A stretch of DNA of 64,000 nucleotides from Desulfobacteraceae bacterium. GTDB taxonomy: Bacteria; Desulfobacterota; Desulfobacteria; Desulfobacterales; Desulfosalsimonadaceae. The position numbers and the translations under genes were made by a program. This document shows positions 17,801 through 26,061 of the stretch, piece by piece (positions within the stretch are counted from its first letter, which is position 1; each line of letters opens with the position of its first letter). The DNA is taken from positions 62,001 through 126,000 of the forward strand of contig JAABTJ010000006.1 in NCBI GenBank assembly GCA_011389935.1, read 5' to 3'. A model generated the notes under the pieces. It did not search any database and had not been told where the DNA came from. It was given only the letters and a program-made list of their open reading frames with translations.

Positions 17801-17985
17801 AACCAATAGAGATTCCAAAGGCTGTAGAGGAGGATATCGTGGAGATCCCGCGAATCAAGATTGCCGAAGCCGAAATCGGCATGCGTGTGTGCGATTTCAG
17901 GGAGGTTGAATTGGGGTGTTCTTTTGAAGAAGCGCTGTCGGAAGCAGGAAGGTGTTTGCGCTGCGATATTGAAATCGAGGAATGA
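14827..17985 (+). CDS. NuoF-GltD fusion, flavin subunit of the hydrogenase
   Basis: 1052 residues. N-terminal thioredoxin-like [2Fe-2S] domain (GTCGISSG, SGCAGIC). Then a complete NuoF core: NADH/FMN site RGRGGAGFPAGLKW near 203, CNADEGDPGAFMDR, GAGAFVCGEETALM, and [4Fe-4S] motif ESCGKCTPCR near 491. At about residue 565 the usual ferredoxin tail is replaced by a GltD/NfnB-like module: a Cys-rich domain (CRHTCPVEMDVPDY, CGRVCDHKCESKCRR), FAD site VGAGPSGLAAARDL near 670, and NAD(P)H site IGGGNSAIDAARAALRMG followed by VVYRRT, typical of NADPH binders. One polypeptide thus has two flavin/nucleotide sites. The start at 14827 follows GGGAGG; the reading frame is uninterrupted, so the fusion is real. 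Confidence 0.9.
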   Translation: MPQVNIEQLYKLKGERIRTRVLDAGKQGGRITVHMGTCGISSGADRVFSAIDASLAASGRKDIILTTSGCAGICNLEPLLTVERAGEEPVRYAQVDEKKAAVIFNDHVLEGKINAGWVYSRGWEHIGEEFEGPQSPVHDLTPHTRDIPFFGMQQPVVMKNRGLIQADRIEDYIAMDGYLAAAKALFQMEPAEIVEEVKRSGIRGRGGAGFPAGLKWQFAAQSPSSVKYILCNADEGDPGAFMDRCVLESDPHSVIEGMIIAAKAIGSHQGYIYCRAEYPLAVATLNIALGQAREMGLLGKNILNSGFDFDLEVYRGAGAFVCGEETALMTSIEGKRGTPRPRPPFPAVQGLWKKPSVLNNVETLANIPQIILKGGKWYSGIGTRNSRGTKVFALTGDVRNIGLVEVPMGISIGTIIHDIGGGIPDGKKFKAVQLGGPSGGCIPVQHLNSTVEYETIAKLGAIVGSGGMIVMDEDKCVVDIARFFMDFCRDESCGKCTPCRVGTQKMLDILEKICEGRGEPGDIEILERWADIIRNTALCGLGQTAPNPVLSTLRYFRHEYEAHIYDKHCEAAVCQTIVKAPCRHTCPVEMDVPDYVALVKAGRLDDAYKVLLRTNPFPGVCGRVCDHKCESKCRRNTVDSSVGVRFLKRFITDHASRPPVQRITPTRKERIAIVGAGPSGLAAARDLVLRGYPVTVFEQYSEPGGMLRWGIPEYRLPKAVLEKEIADIVNSGVELKCNTRLGTDITWQDITRLYDAVYIATGMPRSMPVGIPGDHLEGVLGAIEFLYRVNDGKAVQIGHNVAVIGGGNSAIDAARAALRMGAKKVTVVYRRTMADMPALEEEIHAAAAEGIAFACLAAPASLEGEGGKLQRMNCQRMSLGDFDASGRKRPKPIIGEEFALEVDQVIAAIGQQQDDAWDHMLPGVQKTKAGHIEVKQSRTTRISKDLVFAGGDVVTGPATVVGAIAAGRKAAAEIDEAIRERNGEEPFIPVVEPIEIPKAVEEDIVEIPRIKIAEAEIGMRVCDFREVELGCSFEEALSEAGRCLRCDIEIEE

Positions 17986-18051
17986 TTTTTGCGCAAGCAG
18001 GAGAATACCTATCGTAAAACAGTTTCCACTTTCTTCAAAAAAAGGTGAAAT

Positions 18052-20133
18052 ATGGAAAAAAATATCGAAAAGATCAAAATAACCCTAGACGGCAAGGATT
18101 GCCGGGTGAACAGGGATATTACCATACTGGAAGCTGCCCGGCAGCATGGCATCTACATTCCCACCCTTTGCCACCATCCGGCTGTTTCTGCATACGGCGG
18201 CTGCAGGTTGTGCATGGTGGAAGTGGACGGCGCCCCCCGGCTGGCTGCCAGTTGCGTGACGCCTGTACGCGATGGCATGGAAGTGGTCACGTCCAATGGG
18301 AAAATCATTGAGAGCCGCAGGATTGTTCTGGAATTTCTTTTTTCCGAGCGGAACCACAACTGCATGTTCTGCGGACAAAGCGGTGACTGTGAATTGCAAA
18401 ACCTGGCATATGAGATGCAGATGGACCACCTGTCGGTTTTTTCATCCTTTGATGAATTTCCGATCGATATAACCAATGAATACATGGCGCTTGACCATAA
18501 CCGTTGTATTCTTTGCGGCCGGTGCATTCGGGCCTGCAGAGAGATAACGGGCGCCCATGTGCTTGATTTTGTCAATCGCGGTGCAAAATCGATCGTCAGT
18601 TTTGACTTGAATGAAACAAGGGAAAATTCCACTTGTTTTAAATGCGGCGTCTGCATGGAAATCTGCCCGACAGGCGCCATATTCAGCCGTTTGAGACCTT
18701 ATTCGGCCGTAAAGGGCCATGACAAGAAGAAATGGCGTAAAATTGAATCCATATGTCCCGTTTGCGGAATGTTATGCCCGACTGAATCGATTGTTTCCGA
18801 CAACACATTGCTAAAAGTAAATAGCAGCCCCCTGGGCATCGCCAATAAACCGGATGGGGGGCAACTGTGCTGCAGGGGTCGGTTTGACGTCCTTGCATCA
18901 ACGGAGGAACGACTCGTCTATCCCATGATGAAAAATCAGGAGGGCAACTGGCAGAAAACCGGGTGGAAAGAGGCCTTGGGGGTTGTTGCGGAGAGATTCA
19001 ACCACATTCGCGATTCACAAGGCGGCAAGGCGCTGTTTGGAATTGCTGCCGGCATGTACGCCAATGAAAACCTGCTCCTTTTTAAAGAGCTCATGATTCG
19101 CGGATGGAAAGCCGGATATGTCGATACCTTTGACGGCGCTGCCTACAGATCCTTCCTGGCGGCTCAAAATAAGGCGGATGTAACGGTAAGGGAGTCGGCA
19201 TTCGATGCGATTGCGGGTGCGGACGCCATTTTCGTGTTCGGCAGCGATTGCTGCAGAAGTCATCCGATTATACCTGCAATGATTACCAAGAGCGTCATGA
19301 ATAAAGGGGCAAAGGCAATAGTTGTCGGAGATGAAGAGCATCATTTGCCGAAGGTGCATCATTTTCTGCCGGTGCCTGAGGAAGGTTTGCCGCTGCTTGC
19401 CAGTGCGCTACTGAAAAAAGTGTTGGATCTGAGATTGCCAACGGCTGAAACCCCTGAGAGAAAAAAAGTTCGAGAGTCGGTAAGGGATATCGATCCAGTT
19501 CAAATCATGACCCATCTTGGATTGGACAAAAAGGCCATTATCACGCTTGACAATATGGCAAATCTTTTTGCAAGTGCCGTTCGTCCGATGATTGTAACGG
19601 GAAATAGCGGGGTTGGTGAAAAAGACTCCCGGAGATTGCTTGATATCATCCGGTTGGCGTCCTTGGCTTCTCACGGTGATGCGCTGCCGCTTATTATTGC
19701 AAAGCCCAACGGCAACAGTGTCGCTGCATGGCGCATCGGGACTTCTTCACAGGAGAAACCGCCGAAAGGAAACGGGTGGAAAGCAGGGTTTGTCCTGACC
19801 GCGTGCATGGAAGATCCGCCCCGGGAAATTCTGGATGGCTTTGAAGCCCTTGATTTTCTGGTGGTTGCCGGTCCCTTTGTGCCGAAAGGCATTCTTGCCC
19901 GCAAAGCCGAAATATTGCTCCCGTCCCCGACCTGGATGGAGGAGGACGGGGATTATGCTTCCATGGACGGAAAGCAAGTCGTTTACAAGAAAAAAATCCT
20001 TGATGCGCCGGATGGCGTTTCGGATTGCCGGGAGATGCTGCTGAAGCTGGCTGAGCACACGGGGGCCATATTTCAATACAACACGCCGGATGAAATACGT
20101 CAATTCGCAAGACAACGGATAACGGGAGATTAA
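18052..20133 (+). CDS. NuoG/HoxU-like iron-sulfur subunit of the hydrogenase
   Basis: 693 residues. A plant-type [2Fe-2S] domain (LCHHPAVSAYGGCRLC) leads, then a His-Cys3 [4Fe-4S] motif (HNCMFCGQSGDCELQ near 102), two ferredoxin motifs (CILCGRCIRACRE and CFKCGVCMEICPTG), and a further four-Cys motif (CPVCGMLCPTE, CCRGRF) leading into a molybdopterin-oxidoreductase-like region. No cofactor Cys/Sec follows, so as in NuoG this last part is structural. It would wire the flavin subunit to the NiFe module encoded next. It starts 66 bases after the NuoF-GltD gene. Confidence 0.9.
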   Translation: MEKNIEKIKITLDGKDCRVNRDITILEAARQHGIYIPTLCHHPAVSAYGGCRLCMVEVDGAPRLAASCVTPVRDGMEVVTSNGKIIESRRIVLEFLFSERNHNCMFCGQSGDCELQNLAYEMQMDHLSVFSSFDEFPIDITNEYMALDHNRCILCGRCIRACREITGAHVLDFVNRGAKSIVSFDLNETRENSTCFKCGVCMEICPTGAIFSRLRPYSAVKGHDKKKWRKIESICPVCGMLCPTESIVSDNTLLKVNSSPLGIANKPDGGQLCCRGRFDVLASTEERLVYPMMKNQEGNWQKTGWKEALGVVAERFNHIRDSQGGKALFGIAAGMYANENLLLFKELMIRGWKAGYVDTFDGAAYRSFLAAQNKADVTVRESAFDAIAGADAIFVFGSDCCRSHPIIPAMITKSVMNKGAKAIVVGDEEHHLPKVHHFLPVPEEGLPLLASALLKKVLDLRLPTAETPERKKVRESVRDIDPVQIMTHLGLDKKAIITLDNMANLFASAVRPMIVTGNSGVGEKDSRRLLDIIRLASLASHGDALPLIIAKPNGNSVAAWRIGTSSQEKPPKGNGWKAGFVLTACMEDPPREILDGFEALDFLVVAGPFVPKGILARKAEILLPSPTWMEEDGDYASMDGKQVVYKKKILDAPDGVSDCREMLLKLAEHTGAIFQYNTPDEIRQFARQRITGD

Positions 20134-20158
20134 ACCCTTTGTCAATGGAGGTATATCT

Positions 20159-20701
20159 ATGGAAAGGGCAACGATTGCCACTGTATGGCTTGAAGGATGC
20201 GCGGGATGCCACATGTCTTTTCTGGATATCGATGAAGTGCTGCTGGACCTTCTGCCCCGGATAGAGTTGACCGACAGCCCCATCACCGATTTCAAGGATT
20301 TTAATTTTCGCAGGGTTGACGTCGGAATCATCGAAGGGGCGATCGGAAACAATGAACAGCTTGAAATCGCCCGCCGGCTCAGGGATCGCTGTAAAATCCT
20401 TGTGGCCTGGGGAGACTGCGCGGTATTCGGTGGAATCAACACGCTCCGCAACGCGATTGCAAGAGCGGATGTCCTGAAATGCGCTTATATCGATTCCGCC
20501 AGCACAGTGGACGGCATCATTCCCGATGACAAGGAGCTTCCGGTGCTGTTACAGAAAACCGTTCCGGTCAACCGGATGGTGGAGGTCGATGTCTATGTGC
20601 CCGGATGCCCGCCTTCGCCGGAAGCGATCGCATACAGTCTTACGGAAATTCTTGAAGGCCGGATACCCGTATTGACGGCGGATATGATTCACTTTGATTA
20701 A
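20159..20701 (+). CDS. hoxY: [NiFe] hydrogenase small subunit (HoxY-like)
   Basis: 180 residues, the short soluble type without Tat signal or extra cluster domains. Proximal [4Fe-4S] ligands are visible in GCAGCHMSF near the N-terminus, GDCAVFGG mid-protein and PGCPPSPEAI near the C-terminus. GGAGG precedes the ATG by 7 bases. With the large subunit it forms the group-3 type H2 site. The gene lies 25 bases after the NuoG gene and 73 bases before hoxH. Confidence 0.92.
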   Translation: MERATIATVWLEGCAGCHMSFLDIDEVLLDLLPRIELTDSPITDFKDFNFRRVDVGIIEGAIGNNEQLEIARRLRDRCKILVAWGDCAVFGGINTLRNAIARADVLKCAYIDSASTVDGIIPDDKELPVLLQKTVPVNRMVEVDVYVPGCPPSPEAIAYSLTEILEGRIPVLTADMIHFD

Positions 20702-20774
20702 AGCCTGCCGTCTGCGGGGGATATGGACACAATTGGATACGCTTACCCGGTTGGCATAGAAAAGGAGGCAGGAA

Positions 20775-22208
20775 ATGGAAGGCACGCGCAAAATTACCAT
20801 TGAACCCGTTAGCCGAATCGAGGGACACGGGAAGATCACGATCAACCTAGATGCGGGAGGCGAGGTTGAAAAAACCCGCTTTCATGTAACGCAAATAAGG
20901 GGATTTGAACGTTTTTGCCAGGGAAGGCCGTTTGAGGAAATGCCGGTTATCACCCAGCGTATTTGCGGCATTTGCCCGGTCAGCCACCAACTGGCTTCGG
21001 CAAAAGCCTGTGATGAGATTTTGGGAGTCCGCATACCGGAAACGGCTTTTTTGCTCAGGGAATTGATTCACATGGGCCAGTTCATTCAATCTCATGCCCT
21101 CCATTTTTTTCACCTGGCAAGTCCGGATCTGCTCTTGGGATGGGATGAAGATCCGGCCGTGCGGAATGTCATCGGAATTGCCGGAAAATTTCCGGAACTG
21201 GCCACAAAAGGGATTCTCCTTAGAAAGTTCGGGCAGGAAATTATTAAAGCCCTTGGGGGGAAAAAGATCCATCCGGTTTTTGCCGTGCCGGGTGGCGTAA
21301 GCAATTCGTTGTCTGCGGAAAAAGGAAGTGAAATCCTATCCGGTTTCCAGCATGCTTATGAAACATGCCAAATCGCCCTTGATACCATAACGCAATGGGT
21401 CGAAATGAATGTTGGCGAGGCAGAGGCTTTTGCAAACTTCAGGTCGAATTATGCCGGCCTGGTGGATGAGAAGGGATGTTTAAGCCTTTATGATGGTCGG
21501 ATGCGGATCGTTGACCCTGACAGAAATAAGCTTGCCGAGTTTGAACCCTCCGATTACCTGTCATATATCGGCGAGCACGTGGAATCCTGGTCATACCTGA
21601 AATTCCCCTTCTACAAAGCGGCCGGGTTCCCGGACGGCGCTTATCGGGTGGGGCCCCTGGGCAGGCTCAATACGATTGATGCCATTGCCACCCCGAAGGC
21701 AAACCAGGCATTTGCGTCATTTAAGACTCTTATTGACGAGAAAAATATCCGGGGCGCCTCTCTCCTCTATCATTATGCCCGCATGGTTGAGCTGCTGTAT
21801 TGTCTTGAAAAAGCCGAGGAGATTTTGAAAAATGAGGCGGTTTACGGGCGGGATATTCGAAGAACCGTCGTCCCTGTACACGAAACGGGCGTGGGTGTCA
21901 TTGAAGCCCCGCGGGGAACGCTCATTCACCATTACGAGGTGGATCGCTACGGCGCATTGAAAAAGGTCAATCTCATCGTGGCCACCGGGCATAACAACGT
22001 TGCCATGAATCAAGCGGTGGAGCTTGTTGCCAAAGAATACATTCGCAACGGTGATGTCCGGGAAGGCATCCTGAACCGGATCGAGGGGGCCATACGATGT
22101 TATGATCCCTGTCTTTCCTGTTCAACCCACGCGATGGGACAAATGCCTCTCCATGTGCAGGTATTTTCAAAAGATGGCGTGCTTATTCATGAACTGTGCA
22201 AAGAATAG
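20775..22208 (+). CDS. hoxH: [NiFe] hydrogenase large subunit (HoxH-like)
   Basis: 477 residues. Ni-binding motifs are RICGICPVSHQ near residue 62 and DPCLSCSTH near 445; each gives two Cys. All four ligands are Cys, so this is not a selenium enzyme. Residues after STH form a C-terminal extension (AMGQMPLHVQ onward) that a specific protease should remove after Fe(CN)2CO and Ni insertion. RIEGHGKITI at the N-terminus is the family start motif. The ribosome site is AAGGAGG. Its 3' end overlaps the protease gene. It reversibly oxidises H2 in the cytoplasm and passes electrons to HoxY. Confidence 0.95.
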   Translation: MEGTRKITIEPVSRIEGHGKITINLDAGGEVEKTRFHVTQIRGFERFCQGRPFEEMPVITQRICGICPVSHQLASAKACDEILGVRIPETAFLLRELIHMGQFIQSHALHFFHLASPDLLLGWDEDPAVRNVIGIAGKFPELATKGILLRKFGQEIIKALGGKKIHPVFAVPGGVSNSLSAEKGSEILSGFQHAYETCQIALDTITQWVEMNVGEAEAFANFRSNYAGLVDEKGCLSLYDGRMRIVDPDRNKLAEFEPSDYLSYIGEHVESWSYLKFPFYKAAGFPDGAYRVGPLGRLNTIDAIATPKANQAFASFKTLIDEKNIRGASLLYHYARMVELLYCLEKAEEILKNEAVYGRDIRRTVVPVHETGVGVIEAPRGTLIHHYEVDRYGALKKVNLIVATGHNNVAMNQAVELVAKEYIRNGDVREGILNRIEGAIRCYDPCLSCSTHAMGQMPLHVQVFSKDGVLIHELCKE

Positions 22209-22695
22209 TCAATGTGTTCATAACGGCACTACGTCCGGCGGGATATGCATTGTGGGTTTTGGAAACCGCCAGCGCCGTGATGACGGAATCGGTCCCTTTA
22301 TTGTTGAAAGGTTGAAGGCGATGAACACGATGCCTGAAAAGCTCAGGTTCATGGTGGCGCCGCAGCTGACCCTTGATCTTGTTGATGACCTGCGATCGGC
22401 GGATGCAATTTTTTTTGTTGACGCAACTATTTCGCCGTTGGAAAAGGGATGGCGGTTTGAAAAAATTGTAGCGGAAAGCCGCATGTCTCATTTTCAAACG
22501 CACCATTTGAGTCCGGCATTCCTTATGGGCCTTCTTGAAACCCTTTTCAATCGAAAACCCATGTCAATGCTGGTGTCCGTTCAGGGGGAGGACTTCGGTT
22601 TCGACGAAGGGGTAACGACGCTTGCCCGGAAAAGGGCCGATGAAGCAGTTTCACAAATCGTTGAGGCAGTTTTACGCATTCATGAAAAGGAGTAA
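22189..22695 (+). CDS. Hydrogenase maturation endopeptidase (HoxW/HycI family)
   Basis: 168 residues. The fold signature GFGNRQRRDDGIGPFIVE near residue 22 provides the first metal-sensing Asp, and FFVDATISP the second; a His-rich stretch HFQTHHLSP follows. These are the Ni-sensing residues of the HybD/HycI/HoxW proteases. It should clip the C-terminal peptide of the HoxH-like subunit. I take the ATG at 22189, which overlaps the last 20 bases of hoxH, because no in-frame start lies between it and the conserved GFGN motif. Confidence 0.88.
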   Translation: MNCAKNSQCVHNGTTSGGICIVGFGNRQRRDDGIGPFIVERLKAMNTMPEKLRFMVAPQLTLDLVDDLRSADAIFFVDATISPLEKGWRFEKIVAESRMSHFQTHHLSPAFLMGLLETLFNRKPMSMLVSVQGEDFGFDEGVTTLARKRADEAVSQIVEAVLRIHEKE

Positions 22696-22698
22696 AAA

Positions 22699-23109
22699 AT
22701 GAATACGAAATCTGATATCCTGATTATTGACGATGATAAGGATATGGTGGAAACAGTAGGTACTGTCCTTGAAATGCACGGATATGCGGTCAGAAAAGCA
22801 TACAACGGCAAGGATGGACTTTCCCAGATCGAAAAGAAAATACCGGATTTGATTGTTCTGGACGTCATGATGTCAACCGATACCGAAGGGTTTGACGTGG
22901 CGTACAAACTCAAAAATCACGAGTTGCACCGGTATATCCCGATTTTAATGATGACTTCGTTCCCCAAGTATATGGCCGAAAAAGGTGTTGAAAAATTTCA
23001 GCACATACTTGGTGAAAACTGGCCTGTAACGGAATTTCTTGAAAAGCCCGTGGATCCGGACGATTTGATTGCTTTTATTAAAGAATTGCTTGACGAAAAA
23101 AATCCATAG
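22699..23109 (+). CDS. Single-domain response regulator in the hydrogenase operon
   Basis: 136 residues, receiver only. D11-D13 acidic cluster, phospho-acceptor D55 (LIVLDVMMS), and late Lys in FLEKPVDPDD. An insertion after the acceptor (STDTEGFDVAYKLKNHELHRY) distinguishes it from plain CheY. It starts 3 bases after the protease gene and 34 bases before the likely start of the membrane kinase, so all belong to one transcript. There is no DNA-binding domain; the output may be protein-protein or a phosphorelay. Confidence 0.85.
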   Translation: MNTKSDILIIDDDKDMVETVGTVLEMHGYAVRKAYNGKDGLSQIEKKIPDLIVLDVMMSTDTEGFDVAYKLKNHELHRYIPILMMTSFPKYMAEKGVEKFQHILGENWPVTEFLEKPVDPDDLIAFIKELLDEKNP

Positions 23110-23143
23110 AACCGGAATGCGTTCAATATGCAGGGAAGCTGAT

Positions 23144-24985
23144 ATGGACCAGGGGCATCAGTTGATAAAGGATCAGCTGTTTTTTCGAAAAGAGCTGATG
23201 GAGAGAATCGATTGGTTTATTCTGCTCCGGTGGATAGCGGTTGCGCTCGGGCTGACGGGCACCTGGACCGCTTATTTTATTGGATATCCGATCGCCATAT
23301 GGCCCATTTCAACCATTCTGCTGTTCTGTGCGTTCTACAATGCCTTGTTTTTTTTCACATGGCGGCATTACAGGCTTTTTCGTTCGGATGATATAGAATA
23401 TTATATTATTTTCGCCCACATTCAAGTCTCCTTGGATTTTCTAAGTCTTTTCGCCATCATTTTTTTTACCGGGGGTTTTTTCAGCCCGATTTTGTTATTC
23501 ATCTTCTTCCATATCCTGTTGACGGGGATACTTTTGTCGCCTGCGAGCTGCTACACATACTCCGTTGTTGTTCTTGCTGCCATGGGAATTATGATCCTCC
23601 TGCATATCACCCAGATTCTGCCCCCCCGTCCGCCCTTGTTTCAGAATATCACATTGCCATCTTCGGGAAGCCTTTTTGACATCCTGTCGTTATACGCTAT
23701 TTTTTCGGTGACAATCATTGTAACGGCTTATTTGATCACGTCGCTGAAAGTGAGCCTGCGGACCAAGGGGCGGGAGCTTTTACGGGTGTCAAAGGAACTG
23801 GATGCCAGCATCATAAAACTCAAGGCCCTTTATGGAATGGTCAAGGAAATGCATACGTGCACGGACCTCAGGACATTAACCGATTCAGCAACAAAAAACG
23901 CCGCCATTATTATGGGGGTGAAAGCCTGCTCCATAAAGCTTTTGGACGATCAGCGGCGGAAACTGGACTTTGTTTCTGCATATGGACTGAGCGAGGATTA
24001 CACGAAAAAAGGCCCCATAGACATCGGGAAAAGTCCGGTTAATTTGCGGATAGTCAAGGGAGACCGGTTCAGCATCGGCTGTATCGATGAAAAGGAAGCC
24101 TTCCAATATCCCGAAGATATAGAAAAAGAAAACATTTCTTCTCTCATCTGCCTTCCGTTGCGCGTGGAGAAAATGATTATCGGTGTGTTTTGCATCTACA
24201 GCGGCACGCCGGCTTTTTTTTCCAGTGAAGACGTCGATTTTTTTTCCCTGATGGCGGACCTGACGGCCATAGGTATCGAGAACATCAGAAACCAGGAAAA
24301 CAAGGCGTGGTTTGTGAAAAAAGCATCACATCAGCTGCGGGCACCACTGAACGCTGCCTTCAGCATGCTGGATTTATTGGAAAAAGGGTATCATGGGCCG
24401 GTTGATCCCAGGCAGAAAGAAATCCTTTTGCGCTGTAAAGCCCGAATAAAACTTCTGGGGGAGATGGTTGGCGATCTGCTGAAAATCGGCATCAAGCGGG
24501 CGAATATGAAAATGTCGGCCCTCTTTGACGTGGATGTTAAAAAGAAGTTGAGAGAGGTTGCCACTTTTTATGAAACCCGTGCGACGGAAAAAAATATCCG
24601 ATTTCAGCTGCAAATTGATGAATCGGTTCCCACTATCCGGACCGATCCGCAACTTCTGGATCATATTTTTTCAAATCTTATTTCCAACGCCATTAAATAT
24701 ACCCCTGCCGGCGGGTCGGTTTCTGTCCAATTATCGATGGACAATAAAAAATATATCGTTTTCGATATCTCAGACACCGGCATCGGCATCCCCGATTCGG
24801 ATCTTTCGAATATTTTCACGGAATTCTATCGTTCCGAAAATGCGAAAGAATGCACCGAACAGGGGACCGGACTGGGGCTTGTCATTGTCAAGGAAGCGCT
24901 TGATGGGCTTAATGGTTCCATAACTGTGGAAAGCCGCATCGGTAAAGGCGCCCGTTTTACCTCCCGATTCCCGGTCCCGGTCTGA
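23144..24985 (+). CDS. Polytopic-membrane GAF-domain histidine kinase
   Basis: 613 residues. Five to six closely spaced membrane helices occupy about residues 20-210 with almost no periplasmic domain, suggesting intramembrane or redox/energy sensing. A GAF domain (about 235-385) is followed by H-box ASHQLRAPLNAAF (His 396) and a HATPase with SNLISNAIKY, DTGIGIP and GTGLGLVIVKEALD. I prefer ATG 23144 (GGAAG upstream); earlier in-frame starts overlap the receiver gene. It is the last gene of the hydrogenase operon and probably signals through the receiver encoded before it. Confidence 0.85.
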   Translation: MDQGHQLIKDQLFFRKELMERIDWFILLRWIAVALGLTGTWTAYFIGYPIAIWPISTILLFCAFYNALFFFTWRHYRLFRSDDIEYYIIFAHIQVSLDFLSLFAIIFFTGGFFSPILLFIFFHILLTGILLSPASCYTYSVVVLAAMGIMILLHITQILPPRPPLFQNITLPSSGSLFDILSLYAIFSVTIIVTAYLITSLKVSLRTKGRELLRVSKELDASIIKLKALYGMVKEMHTCTDLRTLTDSATKNAAIIMGVKACSIKLLDDQRRKLDFVSAYGLSEDYTKKGPIDIGKSPVNLRIVKGDRFSIGCIDEKEAFQYPEDIEKENISSLICLPLRVEKMIIGVFCIYSGTPAFFSSEDVDFFSLMADLTAIGIENIRNQENKAWFVKKASHQLRAPLNAAFSMLDLLEKGYHGPVDPRQKEILLRCKARIKLLGEMVGDLLKIGIKRANMKMSALFDVDVKKKLREVATFYETRATEKNIRFQLQIDESVPTIRTDPQLLDHIFSNLISNAIKYTPAGGSVSVQLSMDNKKYIVFDISDTGIGIPDSDLSNIFTEFYRSENAKECTEQGTGLGLVIVKEALDGLNGSITVESRIGKGARFTSRFPVPV

Positions 24986-25029
24986 AGGCGCTCCGCCGGA
25001 AAATGTGACCGTTTGCGTTCAACCGTCTC

Positions 25030-26040
25030 TCAGCAAATGCGGGGCAATTGCTCGCCGGTGAGCATATTTACGATGCGCTCGCCGCCGATGGCCGTTTCCA
25101 TGATTACCTTGCCGCAATGCAGAGAAACCACCTCGCCGATGATGCGCGCATCCCGGCCGCAGGAGTCTTCTTTGACTGCCCTGAGGACTTCGTCGGCATG
25201 CCGTTTTTCAACAAAGGCGATAAGCTTCCCCTCGTTTGCCACAAACAGCGGATCCAGGCCGAGGATCGAACAAAATCCGGCCACGTTTTTTTTGACGGGT
25301 ATGTCGGATTCCCTGATTCGAATGCCGACATTGGATTTCGCGGCAATCTCGTTCAAGGCCGTTGCCACGCCGCCGCGGGTGGGATCGCGTAAGACATGGA
25401 TGTTTTTCGTGATGTTGAGCATGCGGGCGACAAGGTGGTTCAGCGGCGCACTGTCGCTTTTCATCTGCGCGTCAAAAGAAAGCCCTTCCCGCTGATGCAA
25501 GATGGTGATTCCGTGGTCGCCGATGGTGCCGCTGACAATGATTTTATCGCCGGGTCGCGCGTTTTCCCCCGAGACGTTCACGCCTTCCGGTATTTGCCCG
25601 ATGCCTGACGTATTGATAAATATTTTATCCGCTGCTCCTCTGGGAACCACCTTGGTGTCTCCGGTGACGATTTTTACCCCGGCTTTTTCCGCCGAAATGG
25701 ACATGGATCGCAGGATTGCCTCCAGATCCTGCATGGGAAAGCCTTCTTCAATGATGAGACCCGCGCTCAGGTAGAGGGGCAAAGCCCCGCACATGGCAAT
25801 ATCGTTTACAGTGCCGTTAATCGCCAAATCCCCGATGTTGCCGCCGGGGAAAAAAAGGGGATCAACAACATAAGAGTCTGTGGAAAAAGCCATCCGCCCG
25901 TCAGGGATATCAAAAGAGGCGCCATCGTCAAGCCGTGAAAGCATGGGGTTGTCGAATAGCGGAAGCATCATTTCGGCGATCAGGCGGTTTGCCATCCTGC
26001 CGCCGCTTCCATGGTCAAGAAGGATACGGTCTTTTTTCAT
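25030..26040 (-). CDS. hypE: Hydrogenase maturation protein HypE
   Basis: 336 residues. PurM-like ATPase: LLDHGSGGRM at the start, DGASFDIPDGRMAFSTDSYVVDPLFFPGG, GTVNDIAM, and DPTRGGVATALNEIA. The protein ends in the obligatory LPRIC, whose terminal Cys accepts carbamoyl from HypF and is dehydrated to thiocyanate, the source of the cyanide ligands of the NiFe centre. It lies 21 bases after hypD on the same strand, and is convergent with the hydrogenase operon. Confidence 0.96.
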   Translation of the reverse strand: MKKDRILLDHGSGGRMANRLIAEMMLPLFDNPMLSRLDDGASFDIPDGRMAFSTDSYVVDPLFFPGGNIGDLAINGTVNDIAMCGALPLYLSAGLIIEEGFPMQDLEAILRSMSISAEKAGVKIVTGDTKVVPRGAADKIFINTSGIGQIPEGVNVSGENARPGDKIIVSGTIGDHGITILHQREGLSFDAQMKSDSAPLNHLVARMLNITKNIHVLRDPTRGGVATALNEIAAKSNVGIRIRESDIPVKKNVAGFCSILGLDPLFVANEGKLIAFVEKRHADEVLRAVKEDSCGRDARIIGEVVSLHCGKVIMETAIGGERIVNMLTGEQLPRIC

Positions 26041-26061
26041 CTGGGGTCCTTTCCGCTGATG

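Noticed and set aside
22090-22208. [NiFeSe] hydrogenase
   Set aside because: The C-terminal Ni motif is DPCLSC with Cys codons; no UGA occurs in the large-subunit frame.
14306-22208. Respiratory complex I operon
   Set aside because: NuoE, F and G are followed by NiFe subunits; no membrane subunits (NuoH, J-N) or NuoBCDI are present.
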